Assembly (NCBI GenBank): GCA_018350325.1
Contig: JAEVLN010000016.1
Span: forward strand, 2,097,682 to 2,161,681
Reading direction: 5' to 3'
From: Globodera rostochiensis
Lineage: Eukaryota > Nematoda > Chromadorea > Rhabditida > Heteroderidae
Length of the DNA: 64,000 nucleotides
Within the stretch, counting starts at the first letter, position 1; every line of letters begins with the position of its first letter. Below, one piece after another: positions 21,475-32,952 of the stretch. The notes below the pieces were generated by a model. That model saw nothing but the letters and a program-made list of their open reading frames with translations, searched no databases and was not told where the DNA came from. The position numbers were made by a program, and so were the translations under genes.

Positions 21475-22564
21475 ATAATTATTGGGACATGCAAAAAACG
21501 GAAAATAATGTTAAAAGCACAATAACTGATTAGAATTGTTAAATACATTTGTCCAAGAAGTGACAGCTAAAATTTTTTTGACACAAAGATATTTCCAAAA
21601 TTTATATAACCAAAATATTGCGGTTCAAATTACTAGCTAAAATATGCCATTTTTATTAATACATTTATTAAAATTTTGTAATTTAAAGCAACAAACATCA
21701 TATGTAAGCTAACAAACAATATTACTACATTCATTTATTTAAGTAGTCTTGAGAACATATAAAATTTAGGTCTTTTTAAAGATTTGCGATGCTCGCTTTT
21801 ATCATACTTAATTGATTGATTTTTAAATTAGGCAAAATTAATTTTTTTAAAAATTATAATTTTTTTTAAAATACCATCATTTAAAACATTTAAACTAAAT
21901 ATGAGATTAACAAAATAGTAGCAAAATAAAAAGGAAATTTAAAAAATAAATGTATTTTGGCAAAAATCATAAATAATAGGTCATAATCAATTTTACGTTG
22001 ATTCAAGAAACCTACAACATTCTACCAATCAGTAGAAAAAATTATTCTAAAAATTAGATTCTGTTTTATAAAAGTGAATTAAAATAAAATATTATTTTCT
22101 AAAACTTAATAAAATTAATTAAATAATTTGAATTATCTTAATTCATAGCATAAGCAAAGTTGAGAAATCTTAAATGAATATTGTCTAAAAGATTATAATA
22201 AATCAAATTCTCTTTGAGAATGCTAAATCACGCCGATAGACTGACTCTAGCTAGCAGATCAGCAAACAACGTCCTTCAACAATTAATTAAATCCGCACAT
22301 TATTATAATATTATCTACCTAATTATGTTGTCTTATTATTTCAAAAAAAGCTTCAACATATCGCAACATAGCCCATTCTTAAAAACAGTCTAATATAAAG
22401 CAGGAGAATAAAATCATAACCAAATCATTATGAGAGTTGATTTTTTATAAACTTAAAGATTTAATATAAAAACGAATCAAGTTAAAAGAATGACTCATTA
22501 AAATTTTTGTATTTCAAAAAGCATGCAATAAAATTTTAAAAGTTTAAATATAAATGAATCAAGG

Positions 22565-22690
22565 GAGAAGGCACTCGAGGATGCAAAGAAGGAGGCACTC
22601 CAAAAAGGTGTAAATACTGCTTATCACGACGGATTGCTACCCAGGTTCTCTAAGGTGCGCAATGAGGCAAAGCGATTCTACGGGTTTTAG
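22565..22690 (+). CDS. Exon-like island, helical segment
   Basis: Forty-one codons reading EKALEDAKKEALQKG, VNTAYHDGLLPRFSK and VRNEAKRFYG, then TTT TAG. Charged, Ala-rich and probably helical. An exon could end at CTACGG before GTTTTA, a usable donor. There is no ATG at its head. Same strand as the islands at 21349 and 23091, so one split gene is possible. Family not recognised. Confidence 0.33.
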   Translation, partial: EKALEDAKKEALQKGVNTAYHDGLLPRFSKVRNEAKRFYGF

Positions 22691-23090
22691 CTAAATTACA
22701 AAAATTTATTGAAAATTAAACTCGATTTCTTTCGACTTATTTATATTAAAGATGGCCATGAAGCAAGGGAGGTTTTATAATTCAAGCGCATTTGAATTTT
22801 CTTAAGTAAAAATAATTTTTGTATTTGGTTTTAATCAAATATACAATAGAAAAATTGATTATTTAGTAAAAATGGGTTTAAATATAATAAATATATACTC
22901 AAAAAGTTATAAACATTTTATAACCCATAATCAATCATTGCTTTTTATTTAAATGTTTTTACCAAAAAGCCCAAAATTCAAAATATGCGATCGGAAAGTG
23001 AGTAATATGGTAAATCGAAGAAGTTAATGAATTACAAAGTTTGAAGTGTCATTTATTTCAAATAAATCAAAATTAAGTGCAAAACAAAAA

Positions 23091-23144
23091 CGATTTGACA
23101 AAGTGTCGTACGCTGCCGATGAGGCCAAAGTGAAAGATATTTAA
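23091..23144 (+). CDS. Very short exon-like island
   Basis: Seventeen codons reading RFDKVSYAADEAKVKDI before TAA. The GC content and charged composition contrast with the flanks. Too short to identify; it may belong with the two preceding plus-strand islands. Confidence 0.18.
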   Translation, partial: RFDKVSYAADEAKVKDI

Positions 23145-23261
23145 CAAAGCCCAAAAGTTGCATATAAAAATAGAAAAAATAAAAACAATAGAAATAAGTT
23201 TATAAACAAAATTAAAATATTTTATAAACTTTCTAAGATTTATTATTAATATAATGGTTGA

Positions 23262-23340
23262 CTATCTAGTAGAGACCCGGACTGGATCTGGATCAGACTC
23301 CTGATTCAGATCCAGAATCCAGGTAATTGGACCTGGATTT
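23262..23340. repeat. Near-palindromic GGATCTG/CAGATCC block
   Basis: GGATCTGGATCAG and CTGATTCAGATCC face each other around ACTC, with further CCAGG/CCTGG motifs to 23330. The style resembles the subterminal motif clusters of the hAT-type elements in this window, but no paired terminus or target duplication was found. Confidence 0.45.
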
Positions 23341-23380
23341 TCCGTTATGTATTGGATTTAAGACAGTCGACTCCTCATCT

Positions 23381-23455
23381 GAGGTGTTGGGGTAGTGGTG
23401 AGCGGTGCAGGTCGATACTGTTTTGTTGGGGTTCGAACACCGCCTGTGTAATTGA
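23381..23455 (+). mobile_element. tRNA-derived SINE-like head
   Basis: TGGGGTAGTGG (23388-23398) matches the RNA polymerase III A box and GGTTCGAAC (23430-23438) the B box, 42 bases apart as in tRNA genes. A cloverleaf with paired acceptor and T stems cannot be drawn well, so this is a degenerate tRNA-derived promoter, probably a SINE 5' part, rather than a tRNA gene. No tail or target duplication could be fixed. Confidence 0.45.
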
Positions 23456-25304
23456 TTTATTATGCCTTTTCGGTGATTATCTATAGTCGAGTAAGCAATT
23501 TCTAAAAACTTTTTAGTGTATCCAATTTTTTAAGAATATTTTTGGGCGGCATTTACAAACAACTTTTTGGGATTTTCATTTGTTTGGTTGGACGAAATCA
23601 ATGTCTTTAAAGTTGTCAAATGTTGAGGTGGGACCTTTTTTGTTTTATAAGGTTGGTAATTAATGGACTAAAAGATTCTTGTTAAATTCAAAAAAGTTTC
23701 CCGGACTCCTTCCATTCCTAAAAATCTTGAAAAAATTAGATATTTTTTATCCTTTAGAAATTCAATAAAACGCAAAAAATTTCTATTCCATAATTTTTAC
23801 CTAAATTATATTCAATAATTAATGAGATTTATATTTCTTATTTCTACATGTTACAAAAGACTCATTCGCTTTAATACAAATTTATTAAAGTTAAAAATTA
23901 TTTTAAATAAATATTGTTAAAAATTTCTTTTCAAATTGTAAACAGAATACAACTAAACATTTTATTTCCAGTTTGTATCAATTTTTAGAAATATATTAAA
24001 TTAACCATTATTGAACCCCCTTTTGAATAATTTTTTTTAGGGTTGCGCGGCGTTTTGCTGAGAAGGCAAAACAAGCAGCTAATTTTTCGGAGGTGGCACG
24101 TTTAATGATGATACAACTCCATAACAAAACAAAGAGGAGTCAAATGTTAGTAAAAACAAAAAAAATTATTTTCTAGATAAAACTTATATTAACTTAAACA
24201 AATATATAATAAAAAAATTATTTAAGTATATAGTAAAAACCTAAGGCATAGAGAATATAACAAAATCACACTATATAAGTACCAAAATATGGCAGCATGC
24301 GCCTCGCTATAAAATTATTTTTAAACAATAATTAATCCTTTTACAGTTAATCAAATTTTTTGCGTTGCTCATTTTATTTAAATGGATTAATCAATCCAAT
24401 ACCTTCGACTTGACCAAGTATTTTGTTAAAAAGAAAAACTAGTTCTTAAAATGTTGTAAGAAAATGATAATTTATTTTAATTTATTAAGTAAATAATGCA
24501 TAAAACAATTATCTGAACTGACGTTTTTTCAAAATAAAAAAGGTTGAGCTTAATAATTTAACTTAATTTTGATCCATTTGGCTTTTGAGATCGCGTTAAA
24601 ACTCAAAACTACCTTTTAATTTATTTTACAAACTAATGTTTTTCTTAAAAATATTTATATTTTAGTCTACAATTTCGGTGGTTAGAGCCATTTTATGTTT
24701 ACGCAAAATTTTGTTTACCACTTTTATATTAAATAATATAATTGATATGTTGCGGTAGGTTCGGCGTGCAGCGTGGAAATCATTATTGCGACTGAAATTT
24801 AAGAGAAATTACTGAGCAATAATTGGTTTAAAGTTAACTTTTTAAAAATACAATCCAGTAAAACTATATAGAATGAATGACTTATTGTGCGTAAAACTAA
24901 AGCAAAATGTCCTTTCAACAAAAAGCAATGCGCATGACAGATATAAATGCTTACATATTACATGTAAAGTTTAATTATAAATATTTTATTTTAAAGCTCA
25001 GTTTTTATTTCTTATTGAGTTGATCTTATCTAATATTTGAAACAATCATTATAGCAAGAAATATTCAATGGCAACAGGGAAAAAAATTTATTCGAAGATT
25101 TTACAGTTGTGACCCAAATACCGTATTTCCTAAAATAAAGCTCAATTTAACTTAGGGTGTAACATAAGTTTTGTCGCAAATTTTTTTTGATATATTTCAA
25201 AAATACATGTCTCGCTTATTTTGCGGCGGATTTCTTTGGTCTCTTCTTTATATGTTTGTTGTACATATTTTTTTGTTCTTCCCCAATTCCACGATTTCTC
25301 CTCT

Positions 25305-25438
25305 TTTTAACCCCATCTAAAAATTGTTTTAGTTTAATTTCTTTACATTTTATTTTTTGAAGAAATAGTGTGCTAAAAAGAAAGAGTCAGGCGGCGAGAG
25401 TAATTTGAACATGAACGCACCTCATCTAAAAATTAAAT
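25305..25438 (+). repeat. Solitary monomer of the ~106-bp satellite
   Basis: Contains AGAAATAGTGTGCTAAAAAG followed by GAGTCAGGCGGCGAGAGTAA and a CATCTAAAAATT border, the same unit as the array at 30048-31419 and in the same orientation. It shows that the satellite exists as dispersed single copies as well as arrays. Confidence 0.85.
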
Positions 25439-25514
25439 TGCAAAATTTCATTAAATAATTTTCTAAATATCCATATGCGATAAACTAATGTTGTTAGCAA
25501 AACATTTTTTTCAG

Positions 25515-25571
25515 CCGTGCTTGGTCTGGCAGACTCATCATGATGACCTGATTATCCGTTTGTCCGATTAG
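25515..25571 (+). CDS. Possible internal exon after a strong acceptor
   Basis: Directly after TTTTTTTCAG, a very good 3' splice site, the sequence becomes GC-rich and open: PCLVWQTHHDDLIIRL. A donor could be GTTTGT at about 25558, giving an exon of about 43 bases. No family is recognised. Confidence 0.25.
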   Translation, partial: PCLVWQTHHDDLIIRLSD

Positions 25572-25951
25572 AGAAATTCTTTAATTATTATTTAAATTTT
25601 TCTTGTGATTTCCAAGTATATGTAAATTTAATATTTATTTAATCTTTCAATATTTTAAAAAATATTATAAGATGTAGCTTGTTTGAGATGTTAGAGTTTT
25701 ATGACTACAGCACAAGATTATTAATTTTTTTCAACTTTTAAAAATGTAATTGCTAAGTTTTTTTTTTTTTAATTTAAATTTAAATTTAATTGTGATTATT
25801 TATTTGATTATAGAAAAAATAAAAAAGAAACTTAAATAGTAAAAGCATAAGTTTATTAATGTTTCTATTCTTTAAAGTGTAATTATTAATTAATGTTTTT
25901 TTTTAAATTTTTGAACTCAAATCATATTAAATTTCGAAAAAAATTATTCAC

Positions 25952-26116
25952 TTAATATTTTTGTTGGTATATGCATTTATATATAAGTTCTAAGATTTTG
26001 GTTCCCCTTGTGCGGTCGCGCAAAATAAGTCTGCAAGAGCAATGGTCGATCGTGGCCCACTCCTCCGTCGCCGGCTCTCCAACCTCGTCGCGTAATCTTA
26101 CGTTCAAAGTATGATA
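25952..26116 (-). CDS. Exon-like island, unknown protein
   Basis: A 54-codon open minus-strand stretch with VRLRDEVGEPATEEWAT then IDHCSCRLILRDRTRG, of globular-protein-like composition. The plus strand is also open (SLQEQWSIVAHSS) and has a better donor there (AAA followed by GTATGA at 26109), so the strand is not settled. This is one of the most GC-rich blocks of the window. No family is recognised. Confidence 0.25.
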   Translation of the reverse strand, partial: YHTLNVRLRDEVGEPATEEWATIDHCSCRLILRDRTRGTKILELIYKCIYQQKY

Positions 26117-27768
26117 TTATTATTAGCGATTATACATTTTTTAATTTATTCTTTAATTATTTTTAAATTAATGATTTATTAAACACAATATTATAATAAT
26201 TTCGATCTTATATTTATTAACATTGAATCCTTTATTATGAATTTTGGAATTTAATGTTGAAAAATCTATTCCAATGCGAATTAATAAACAATTTAACTAG
26301 TATATAATATTAAATGTGTAGTCTCTGCAACTTCATAATTTCGAAGTTAATTGTAAGTTTATAAATTTAGTAATAATAATACATTCTATTAACCCTTGTT
26401 CTATTGTAATATATAAACATTGAGATTTATAAAAAAATCTTTTTTATTAATAGAAAATATGAATTGTATAAACTAAATAATATTTGAATATATGTTAAAT
26501 GTTAATTAAAATACATTCGACCGAAAGCTCTAAATATAATATAGTTAATGACTCGCTTTTTTTAAAGTCAGTTTATCTGTAATATAATTAAACTTATTTA
26601 TTATTTGTATTTATCTCACATAACAAGCTTTTAATTGTTATTTATTAATCAAAAGTTAATTGTAACAAGTTTTATTAAACCTTCTATTATTGTTAAGAAC
26701 TTAAATAAAATTGTTAGATTCAACCTAGCATTTCCAGCATTAGTGTTACTCTAAACTAAATTTTTTTATTAAGATTAGCATGAATTTGAGAAAATTCTTG
26801 CGTTATTTTTATTTATTCCTATGTCAATATATAATTTAAATAATCTTGTTCGTTGTTGAATCAATTTTATTTTATTAAATTACTGGTTTTGCGTATCATT
26901 TTTATAGTATTTGCTTCGATGACACGTCGGCGTTTTTGTTTGCAATTGTTATAATGGTGTTAATAAATTTCTTTGGAAATACTCCTGCTTCTACCAATAG
27001 CGCTACACTTTAATCAATCCTTTGATCCCAATGAATCCTTAAATCAATTTCCAGTCATTATTTGTTGCAAGCTTTTGAAGGAAAACTTTATTTTTTATAA
27101 TATTTTTAAATTTAATTTTTGTTTTTGATCATTTTTTCTACTTGTTGTTTTGAATTCATTATTTTTTGCGGGTTTTTGGGCGACATAAAAATTCTATTCG
27201 TTATATTGGTTTAAGAGTTCAAAAATACATAAATATTCTTTAAATAATGATTTTTCTACCAAATTAAATAAATGTAATGATCTATCTGCCTCCGATTTCA
27301 CTACCCGAAGATTTATGTTCTTTCGACATCCAAAAACGAGGTGGCTTTTATAAATTCTATAGAAAGTGTTAAATTTAGTTTATTTGCAATTTAATTGAAA
27401 GTTCATTAAAATTTTGAAAAAAGATTATAGTATTTATTTTAAAAAAATAATAATAATTTTTAATTGAATTTTATAGTTAAATATATTTAATAAATTAATT
27501 GCTATGTGTATATTTTTCATGTTGATAATAAAGGTCGATATAAATATTTTAATCGTAATATTTTTTATTAAATTTAGTTTTTAATGTGAATATATTCAAA
27601 TAATCTGCTGATTACCTATTTTATATTTTATTCATTGGTTAATTTTAAAATCGATTTTGTGATTTCTTGCATATTTTAGTTTTTCGATAAATCGCTATCT
27701 GTTATTAATAATTAAAATTGGGATTTATATGGATTAAAAAACGCGAAATATGATTTTAAAATATCTAA

Positions 27769-27921
27769 AAAACACAATATATTGACCAAAAACACCAAAA
27801 ATCGATCAACGCAACACTAGATGCGCTGCTCGGCAAATCAAGCGCACCCGATTTAATCATGTTCGAGTTTAAAAGGCAAATGGCCACGAACCACATTAAT
27901 CCTTTTGCCCGAACAATTTAA
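27769..27921 (+). CDS. Exon-like island, unknown protein
   Basis: Fifty codons reading INATLDALLGKSSAPDLIM then FEFKRQMATNHINPF before TAA. Strong protein-like composition and the GC rise is confined to the frame. There is no ATG at the head. The antisense frame is also open but Ser/Leu/Trp-rich and less natural. It may be a terminal exon. No family is recognised. Confidence 0.33.
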   Translation, partial: KTQYIDQKHQKSINATLDALLGKSSAPDLIMFEFKRQMATNHINPFARTI

Positions 27922-29866
27922 AAAATTACTCGTTACAACGACTGGCAACTTATGATTATAACAAAAATTATTTACACGGTAGAAAATTTATAAATATTAA
28001 ACAAAAATTAAAGTATATATTTAAAAAATAATAATAAATCGCCAAAAGATAAAATTATAAATGATATAAAATTTGAGGATTATGCTGTTATAGGTAAACA
28101 AAATAAAAAATCAATAAATGGTTCATCAGGTATAAAAATCTAAATTTTAACGCATAAATAATATTCAAGAATATACATTTCTTCAGAATAATACAAAATA
28201 TAATTAATAAAAACTAGGATTCTGCTTTAGAGTTACTGATGCAGTCGCATAAATCTTTTCAAATACTTGCATTTGAACATTATTAAAAATGCAGTGAAGA
28301 CTCTTTATGGGTTATCGAAAGAGTAAATGGGGAATTAAATTCAACGATAATAGTTTTTAATTATTATGGTTTAAACAACATTATTACATTGTTTTTATAA
28401 TTGCCTTTTTGGTTGTAAAAAACCTTGATGTAAAAGACAGTTAATAACTTAATATATAAGATAAAGTCAACATTAAATCATCAAAATCACCCATCATCAT
28501 TAATTATTTTTCAAACAAACTAGAAATTGAAAAATTCCATAAAAAGTAAAATAAACTATTCTCTAGTAAAGAATTACTTCTATATCCAAATAAATGCAGT
28601 ATATTCAAAAAGGTTTATACAAAATTTATTTCATAACAAAAATCTTAAATAAAATAACGAAAAGTAATGCACCCTTTGCGGAGCTATATGAAACTTAAAA
28701 TTTTATTCCTAAAATTAAATAAATCTTTAAAGTATTATTAAATTAAAAAATCAAAACTATAGCTATATTATCTTACTTCGTTAATTTAGCAAAAAACATT
28801 TTTCAATTTCTGTCCTGTTTAGGTTTGAAAGGAAATGACACAAATGGAGCATTACAATTTATTAGGTTTTAAATAGAGATAAATCATACTTATAGCAATT
28901 ATAGCAATGCATTAAATTTTAAAATCTCGCCCGAGTGAACGGGATTCAACGCTAGGGAGCAAATTAATGAACTAACGAATCACCGAGACATTAAACGATT
29001 GCATTTTAAAATAATATTATCGGAATGATTAATATTAAGAAAAACAAAATTCAGTTAAACAATATTGGGACTGAGTTTAATTACCAAGTTTAAGTTTGCG
29101 GCCTAACAAGTTAAATTAACTGCCATAAAAGAACTTATATAAAAGGAGTGAGAATGTGTAAATCGATCTAGAGTAATTATCAAGCTCCATAAATTAATCC
29201 GACCTAAAAAAACAATACATTTTAGGAAATAAAACAAATTAAAAATGATAAACGTTTAAACTTAAAAATTTGTCATGAAAAAATCAAAATGAGGTAAAAA
29301 AATTAACGTAAAAAGGATTTAAATTTAATAGAACATCCATCAGTCAATATAATAAAAATAAAATAATTTATTGCATTTTTACATTAAATTTAAACTAAAA
29401 ACATCATTGTTCAACAACACTTGGTAATCTTTCTAGACTCAAAAACTCAGAAGCATCTTCCCCCGCTAGTTCATCGCACATTTAAGTGTTAAAAAGTACT
29501 TGCTGTTATGCAAAGCTTTAAGTACTGCAAATTTATATTTTTCGTATTAAAGATATTTATTAATTCCAATTAAAATCATAAATCCCTTTAAAATCTTTAA
29601 ATATTGAAAAGCAACTGTTTTAATTTATTAATTACAATACACGTGATTCTTTGATAAAAATATTAAAATTTATTAAAGCCTTAATTCATAATTACTTAAA
29701 AAAAAAATTAATAGTTATTTAAGAAATACAAAACGTAGAGGGACGGCGTCGTGCTCTGTACGACCGATTACGTATTTTCCGATCATCAACAGGCCTTAAT
29801 TTTAAAATTCATAGTTAATATTAAATAATAACTAAAACTTATCAAAAATATATAAAAAATAACTTT

Positions 29867-29954
29867 GATTTATCTTTATTTCATTTCAATACAAATGTTT
29901 GTTAATTGTTGATTTATCTTTATTTCATTTCAATACAAATGTTTGTTAATTGTA
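29867..29954 (+). repeat. 44-bp tandem duplication
   Basis: TATCTTTATTTCATTTCAAT and TACAAATGTTTGTTAATTG occur twice with period 44 (29867 and 29911). Apparently exact and non-coding. Confidence 0.92.
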
Positions 29955-30047
29955 CTTTAATTTATAAATAACCTATCAAAATTTTAAAAACTATTGAAGT
30001 CGGTAATCCCTCCGCAAACCAAATAGAAGAGGGATGAAGAGAATGAG

Positions 30048-31419
30048 TCTTTAGTTTAATTTCTGAAGATTTTTTTTGAAGAAATAGTGTGCTAAAAAGA
30101 GAGAGACAGGCGGCGAGAGTAATTTGGACATGAACGCACCCCATCTAAAAATTTTTTAGTTTAATTTCTGAAAATTTTATTTTTTGTAGAAATAGTGTGC
30201 TAAAAAGAGCGAGTCAGACGGTTAGAGTAATTGGTCATCAACGCACCCCATCTAATAATTTTTTAGTTACTTTTTAGAAAATTTTAGTTTTTGAAGAATT
30301 AGTGTGCTAAAAAGAGAGAGTCAGACGGTTAGAGTAATTTGGTCATCAACACACCCCATCTAATAATTTTTTAGTTACTTTTTTGAACATTTTATTTTTT
30401 GAAGAAATAGTGTGCTAAAAAGATAGAGTTAGACGGTTAGAGTAATTTGGTCATCAACGCACCCCATCTAATAATTTTTTAGTAACTTTTTTGAACATTT
30501 TTATTTTTTGAAGAAATAGTGTGCTAAAAAGAGAGAGTCAGACGGTTAGAGTAATTTGGACATGAACCCCATCTAAAATTATTTTAGTTTAATTTCTGAA
30601 AATTTTATTTTTTGTAGAAATAGTGTGCTAAAAAGTGAGAGTCAGGCAGCGAGAGTATTTGGACATGAACCCCATCTAATAATTTTTTAGTAACTTTTTT
30701 GAACATTTTTATTTTTTGAAGAAATAGTGTGCTAAAAAGAGAGAGTCAGACGGTTAGAGTAATTTGATGAACCCCATCTAAAATTATTTTAGTTTAATTT
30801 CTGAAAATTTTATTTTTTGTAGAAATAGTGTGATAAAAAGAGCGAGTCAGACGGTTAGAGTAATTGGTCATCAACGCACCCCATCTAATTTTTAGTTACT
30901 TTTTAGAAAATTTTAGTTTTTGAAGAATTAGTGTGCTAAAAAGAGAGAGTCAGACGGTTAGAGTAATTTGGTCATCAACACACCCCATCTAATAATTTTT
31001 TAGTTACTTTTTTGAAAATTTTATTTTTTGAAGAAAAAGTGTGCTAAATAGAGAGAGTCAGACGGTTAGAGTAATTTGGTCATCAACACACCCCATCTAA
31101 TAATTTTTTAGTTACTTTTTTGAACATTTTATTTTTTGAAGAAATAGTGTGCTAAAAAGATAGAGTTAGACGGTTAGAGTAATTTGGTCATCAACGCACC
31201 CCATCTAATAATTTTTTAGTAACTTTTTTGAACATTTTTATTTTTTGAAGAAATAATGTGCTAAAAAGAGAGAGTCAGACGGTTAGAGTAATTTGGACAT
31301 GAACCCCATCTAAAATTATTTTAGTTTAATTTCTGAAAATTTTATTTTTTGTAGAAATAGTGTGCTAAAAAGTGAGAGTCAGGCAGCGAGAGTAATTTGG
31401 ACATGAAACATCTAAAAAT
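30048..31419 (+). repeat. Satellite array of about 13 units, ~101-109 bp each
   Basis: The conserved core AGAAATAGTGTGCTAAAAAG, GAGTCAGACGGTTAGAGTAA and TTGGTCATCAACGCACCCCA alternates with an AT-rich linker. Unit starts, taken at TAGTGTGC, fall near 30085, 30193, 30300, 30408, 30517, 30621, 30725, 30826, 30929, 31037, 31145, 31254 and 31358. Two linker types (TTAGTTTAATTTCTG and TTAGTTACTTTTTTG) recur in blocks, which indicates segmental duplication inside the array. Single and double units in both orientations occur elsewhere in the window. Confidence 0.95.
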
Positions 31420-32140
31420 GTTTATAAATAATGGCAACTAATATAATAATTTAAACTTTTCCATAATTTCCTATTAATGATTTATTATTTATTTGCTTTT
31501 ATGGCAAGCAAGTTTATTTTTAAACTGGTCAATACTAAGGCCGTTGAACAAGGTGATAAACAGCTTAAATGAATAAATAAAAAATGCAATTAATGAAATA
31601 TTAAATTAATATTGCAAGGAACCTTAGGCAAAAAATTTAACCAGAGTAAAGATATACAATTTTTTAAAAATTAAAATTAATTATTTTATTTTTTCTTATG
31701 CAATAAAAATGTTTAAACTGATTTATTTTTAATTATTTGTGCAATTTTTTAAGTATTTGTTGATTATTCTTTTGAATATTATAAAATTTGCGTTTTAATG
31801 AAAATAATTATTTTAAATGAGCCCGTCCTTTTGGAACACCAGTCGTAGACTCTCCGACACCGCAAGCCTACTTTTAGCATTAAATTTTTAATTTGGCATC
31901 ACATTGGATTTACTTATATTATAACGTAGAATTCACCATTTAATATTATATTAATCAAACATGCCAATAAAATTTAAAATATTTTTTATTAGTTTCTGCA
32001 TGTCTTTTAATAAATTCTGCATCGCCTTCTTCGCCATAGATACTTAGTTGTGTCTTCGCCCTCTAGCCATGTCCATTCATTACGCGGAGTGGTGCCGATG
32101 AGTCTTGAAGTAAATTAGTTAATTCAACAAAGCGTTGTCA
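31420..32140. other. AT-rich spacer with GC-richer pieces at 31820-31870 and 32020-32110
   Basis: The two pieces could be small exons but are open in more than one frame. No motif is recognised. Confidence 0.3.
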
Positions 32141-32393
32141 GTATCCACTAGTGATGCACGAGAGTCTCGGTCTCGAGTCTCGACTCGAGAAATTTCTCGG
32201 GTTTTTTGGGTCTCGGTCTCGGTCTCGACTCTCGGGTTTTTAGTCTCGGAAAACGAGACTTTTTTGCACTGGTAAAGATGGCATTTTTGGAGAGAATTTG
32301 TTTAGAATTCAAAGCTTAGATTTGAAAAACATAATGACAAATCAAATTTAAAAATCCTTTAAATAAATCCTTTGCACAGCGCATCCGTTGGAT

Positions 32394-32465
32394 CCTCTTA
32401 TGACTCAGTGGTTAAGCTCTATATCGTAACTTATGTATCGGCGGTTCTATTCCCATAATTAAATA
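32394..32465 (+). mobile_element. tRNA-like (SINE-type) promoter inside the MITE
   Basis: TGACTCAGTGG (32401-32411) fits the pol III A box and GGTTCTATTCC (32443-32453) the B box, 42 bases apart, the same spacing as at 23388/23430. Stem pairing is too poor for a functional tRNA. It is either a SINE fragment inserted in the MITE or a promoter captured by it. Confidence 0.4.
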
Positions 32466-32486
32466 CGGTAGTTATTTTTGGTGTGT

Positions 32487-32600
32487 AGACATTTGCGGCC
32501 CAGACATTTGCGGCTTAAAACAAAATAGACATTTGCGGCCCGACATTTGCGGCCCAGTCCACACTCTCTGATAATTCCACACTCTCTAATAATTCCGCCC
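32487..32600 (+). repeat. Two short tandem arrays inside the MITE
   Basis: Four copies of GACATTTGCGGCC/GCT lie at 32487-32554, followed by two copies of CACACTCTCT(G/A)ATAATTC at about 32560-32597. The second motif resembles TTAGAGAGTGGG-type repeats at 42472-42579 read in reverse. Confidence 0.8.
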
Positions 32601-32952
32601 TTTCTGAGGAGGTTGAAAAATAATTCCACATGTGGAATTACAAGAGGTAATACGGTAACCCAAAAATACACTCCTAAATTTAAACTAAATAAATTCTTGT
32701 TCGCTGCGGCGCCTGCCGGCACCGCTGGTCCCTGCAAAACCCTTTAATAAAAATTGCAAAAATTTTTTGATTTTTCCAAATTTTTGAACCAAAAAATTAA
32801 AAAATTTTCAAAAAAGTCTCGGTCTCGAGTCTCGACTCGAGAAATTTCTCGGGTTTATTGGGTCTCGGTCTCGGTTCGGGGTCAAGTCTCGGTCTCGGTC
32901 TCGACTCTCGAGTCTCGGTAAATTTTGGGTCTCGTGCATCACTAGTATCCAC

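Larger units (their letters stand above)
18729..25304. other. AT-rich stretch with several plus-strand exon-like islands
   Basis: Islands at 18953, 21349, 22565 and 23091 and the SINE-like head at 23381 are listed separately. Further short GC-richer islets at about 19225-19260, 19380-19440, 19605-19640, 19780-19880, 20215-20245, 22230-22280 and 24045-24100 gave no decisive frame. The rest is AT-rich. Confidence 0.35.
25439..30047. other. AT-rich stretch with exon-like islands and a small tandem duplication
   Basis: Islands at 25515, 25952 and 27769 and the 44-bp duplication at 29867 are listed separately. Other short GC-richer pieces at about 26910-26940, 27285-27345, 28925-28960, 29455-29480 and 29735-29790 gave no decisive frame. 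Confidence 0.35.
32149..32944. mobile_element. Complete hAT-type MITE with GTCTCG arrays
   Basis: Terminal inverted repeats TAGTGATGCACGAGA (left 32149-32163) and their exact complement (right 32930-32944). The flanks are a perfect 8-bp duplication GTATCCAC (32141-32148 and 32945-32952), the hAT hallmark. Inside each end is a dense cluster of GTCTCG/CTCGAG motifs. Unusually, a ~75-bp subterminal block is present in direct rather than inverted orientation at both ends (about 32163-32240 and 32816-32890). The interior holds a tRNA-like promoter and two small tandem arrays. No transposase is encoded. Confidence 0.93.

Noticed and set aside
23381..23455. True tRNA gene
   Set aside because: A and B boxes fit, but acceptor, anticodon and T stems cannot be paired properly, so only a tRNA-derived SINE promoter is supported.
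29962..30144. 60-codon minus-strand frame at the satellite border
   Set aside because: It runs into the first satellite unit and has no protein-like composition.
30048..31419. Possible CRISPR array
   Set aside because: Units are ~106 bp of continuous satellite with diverged linkers, not short identical repeats with unique spacers, and the genome is eukaryotic.
32459..32747. Overlapping 66- and 92-codon frames inside the GTCTCG MITE
   Set aside because: They are translations of the GACATTTGCGGCC and ACACTCTCT tandem repeats in opposite strands.
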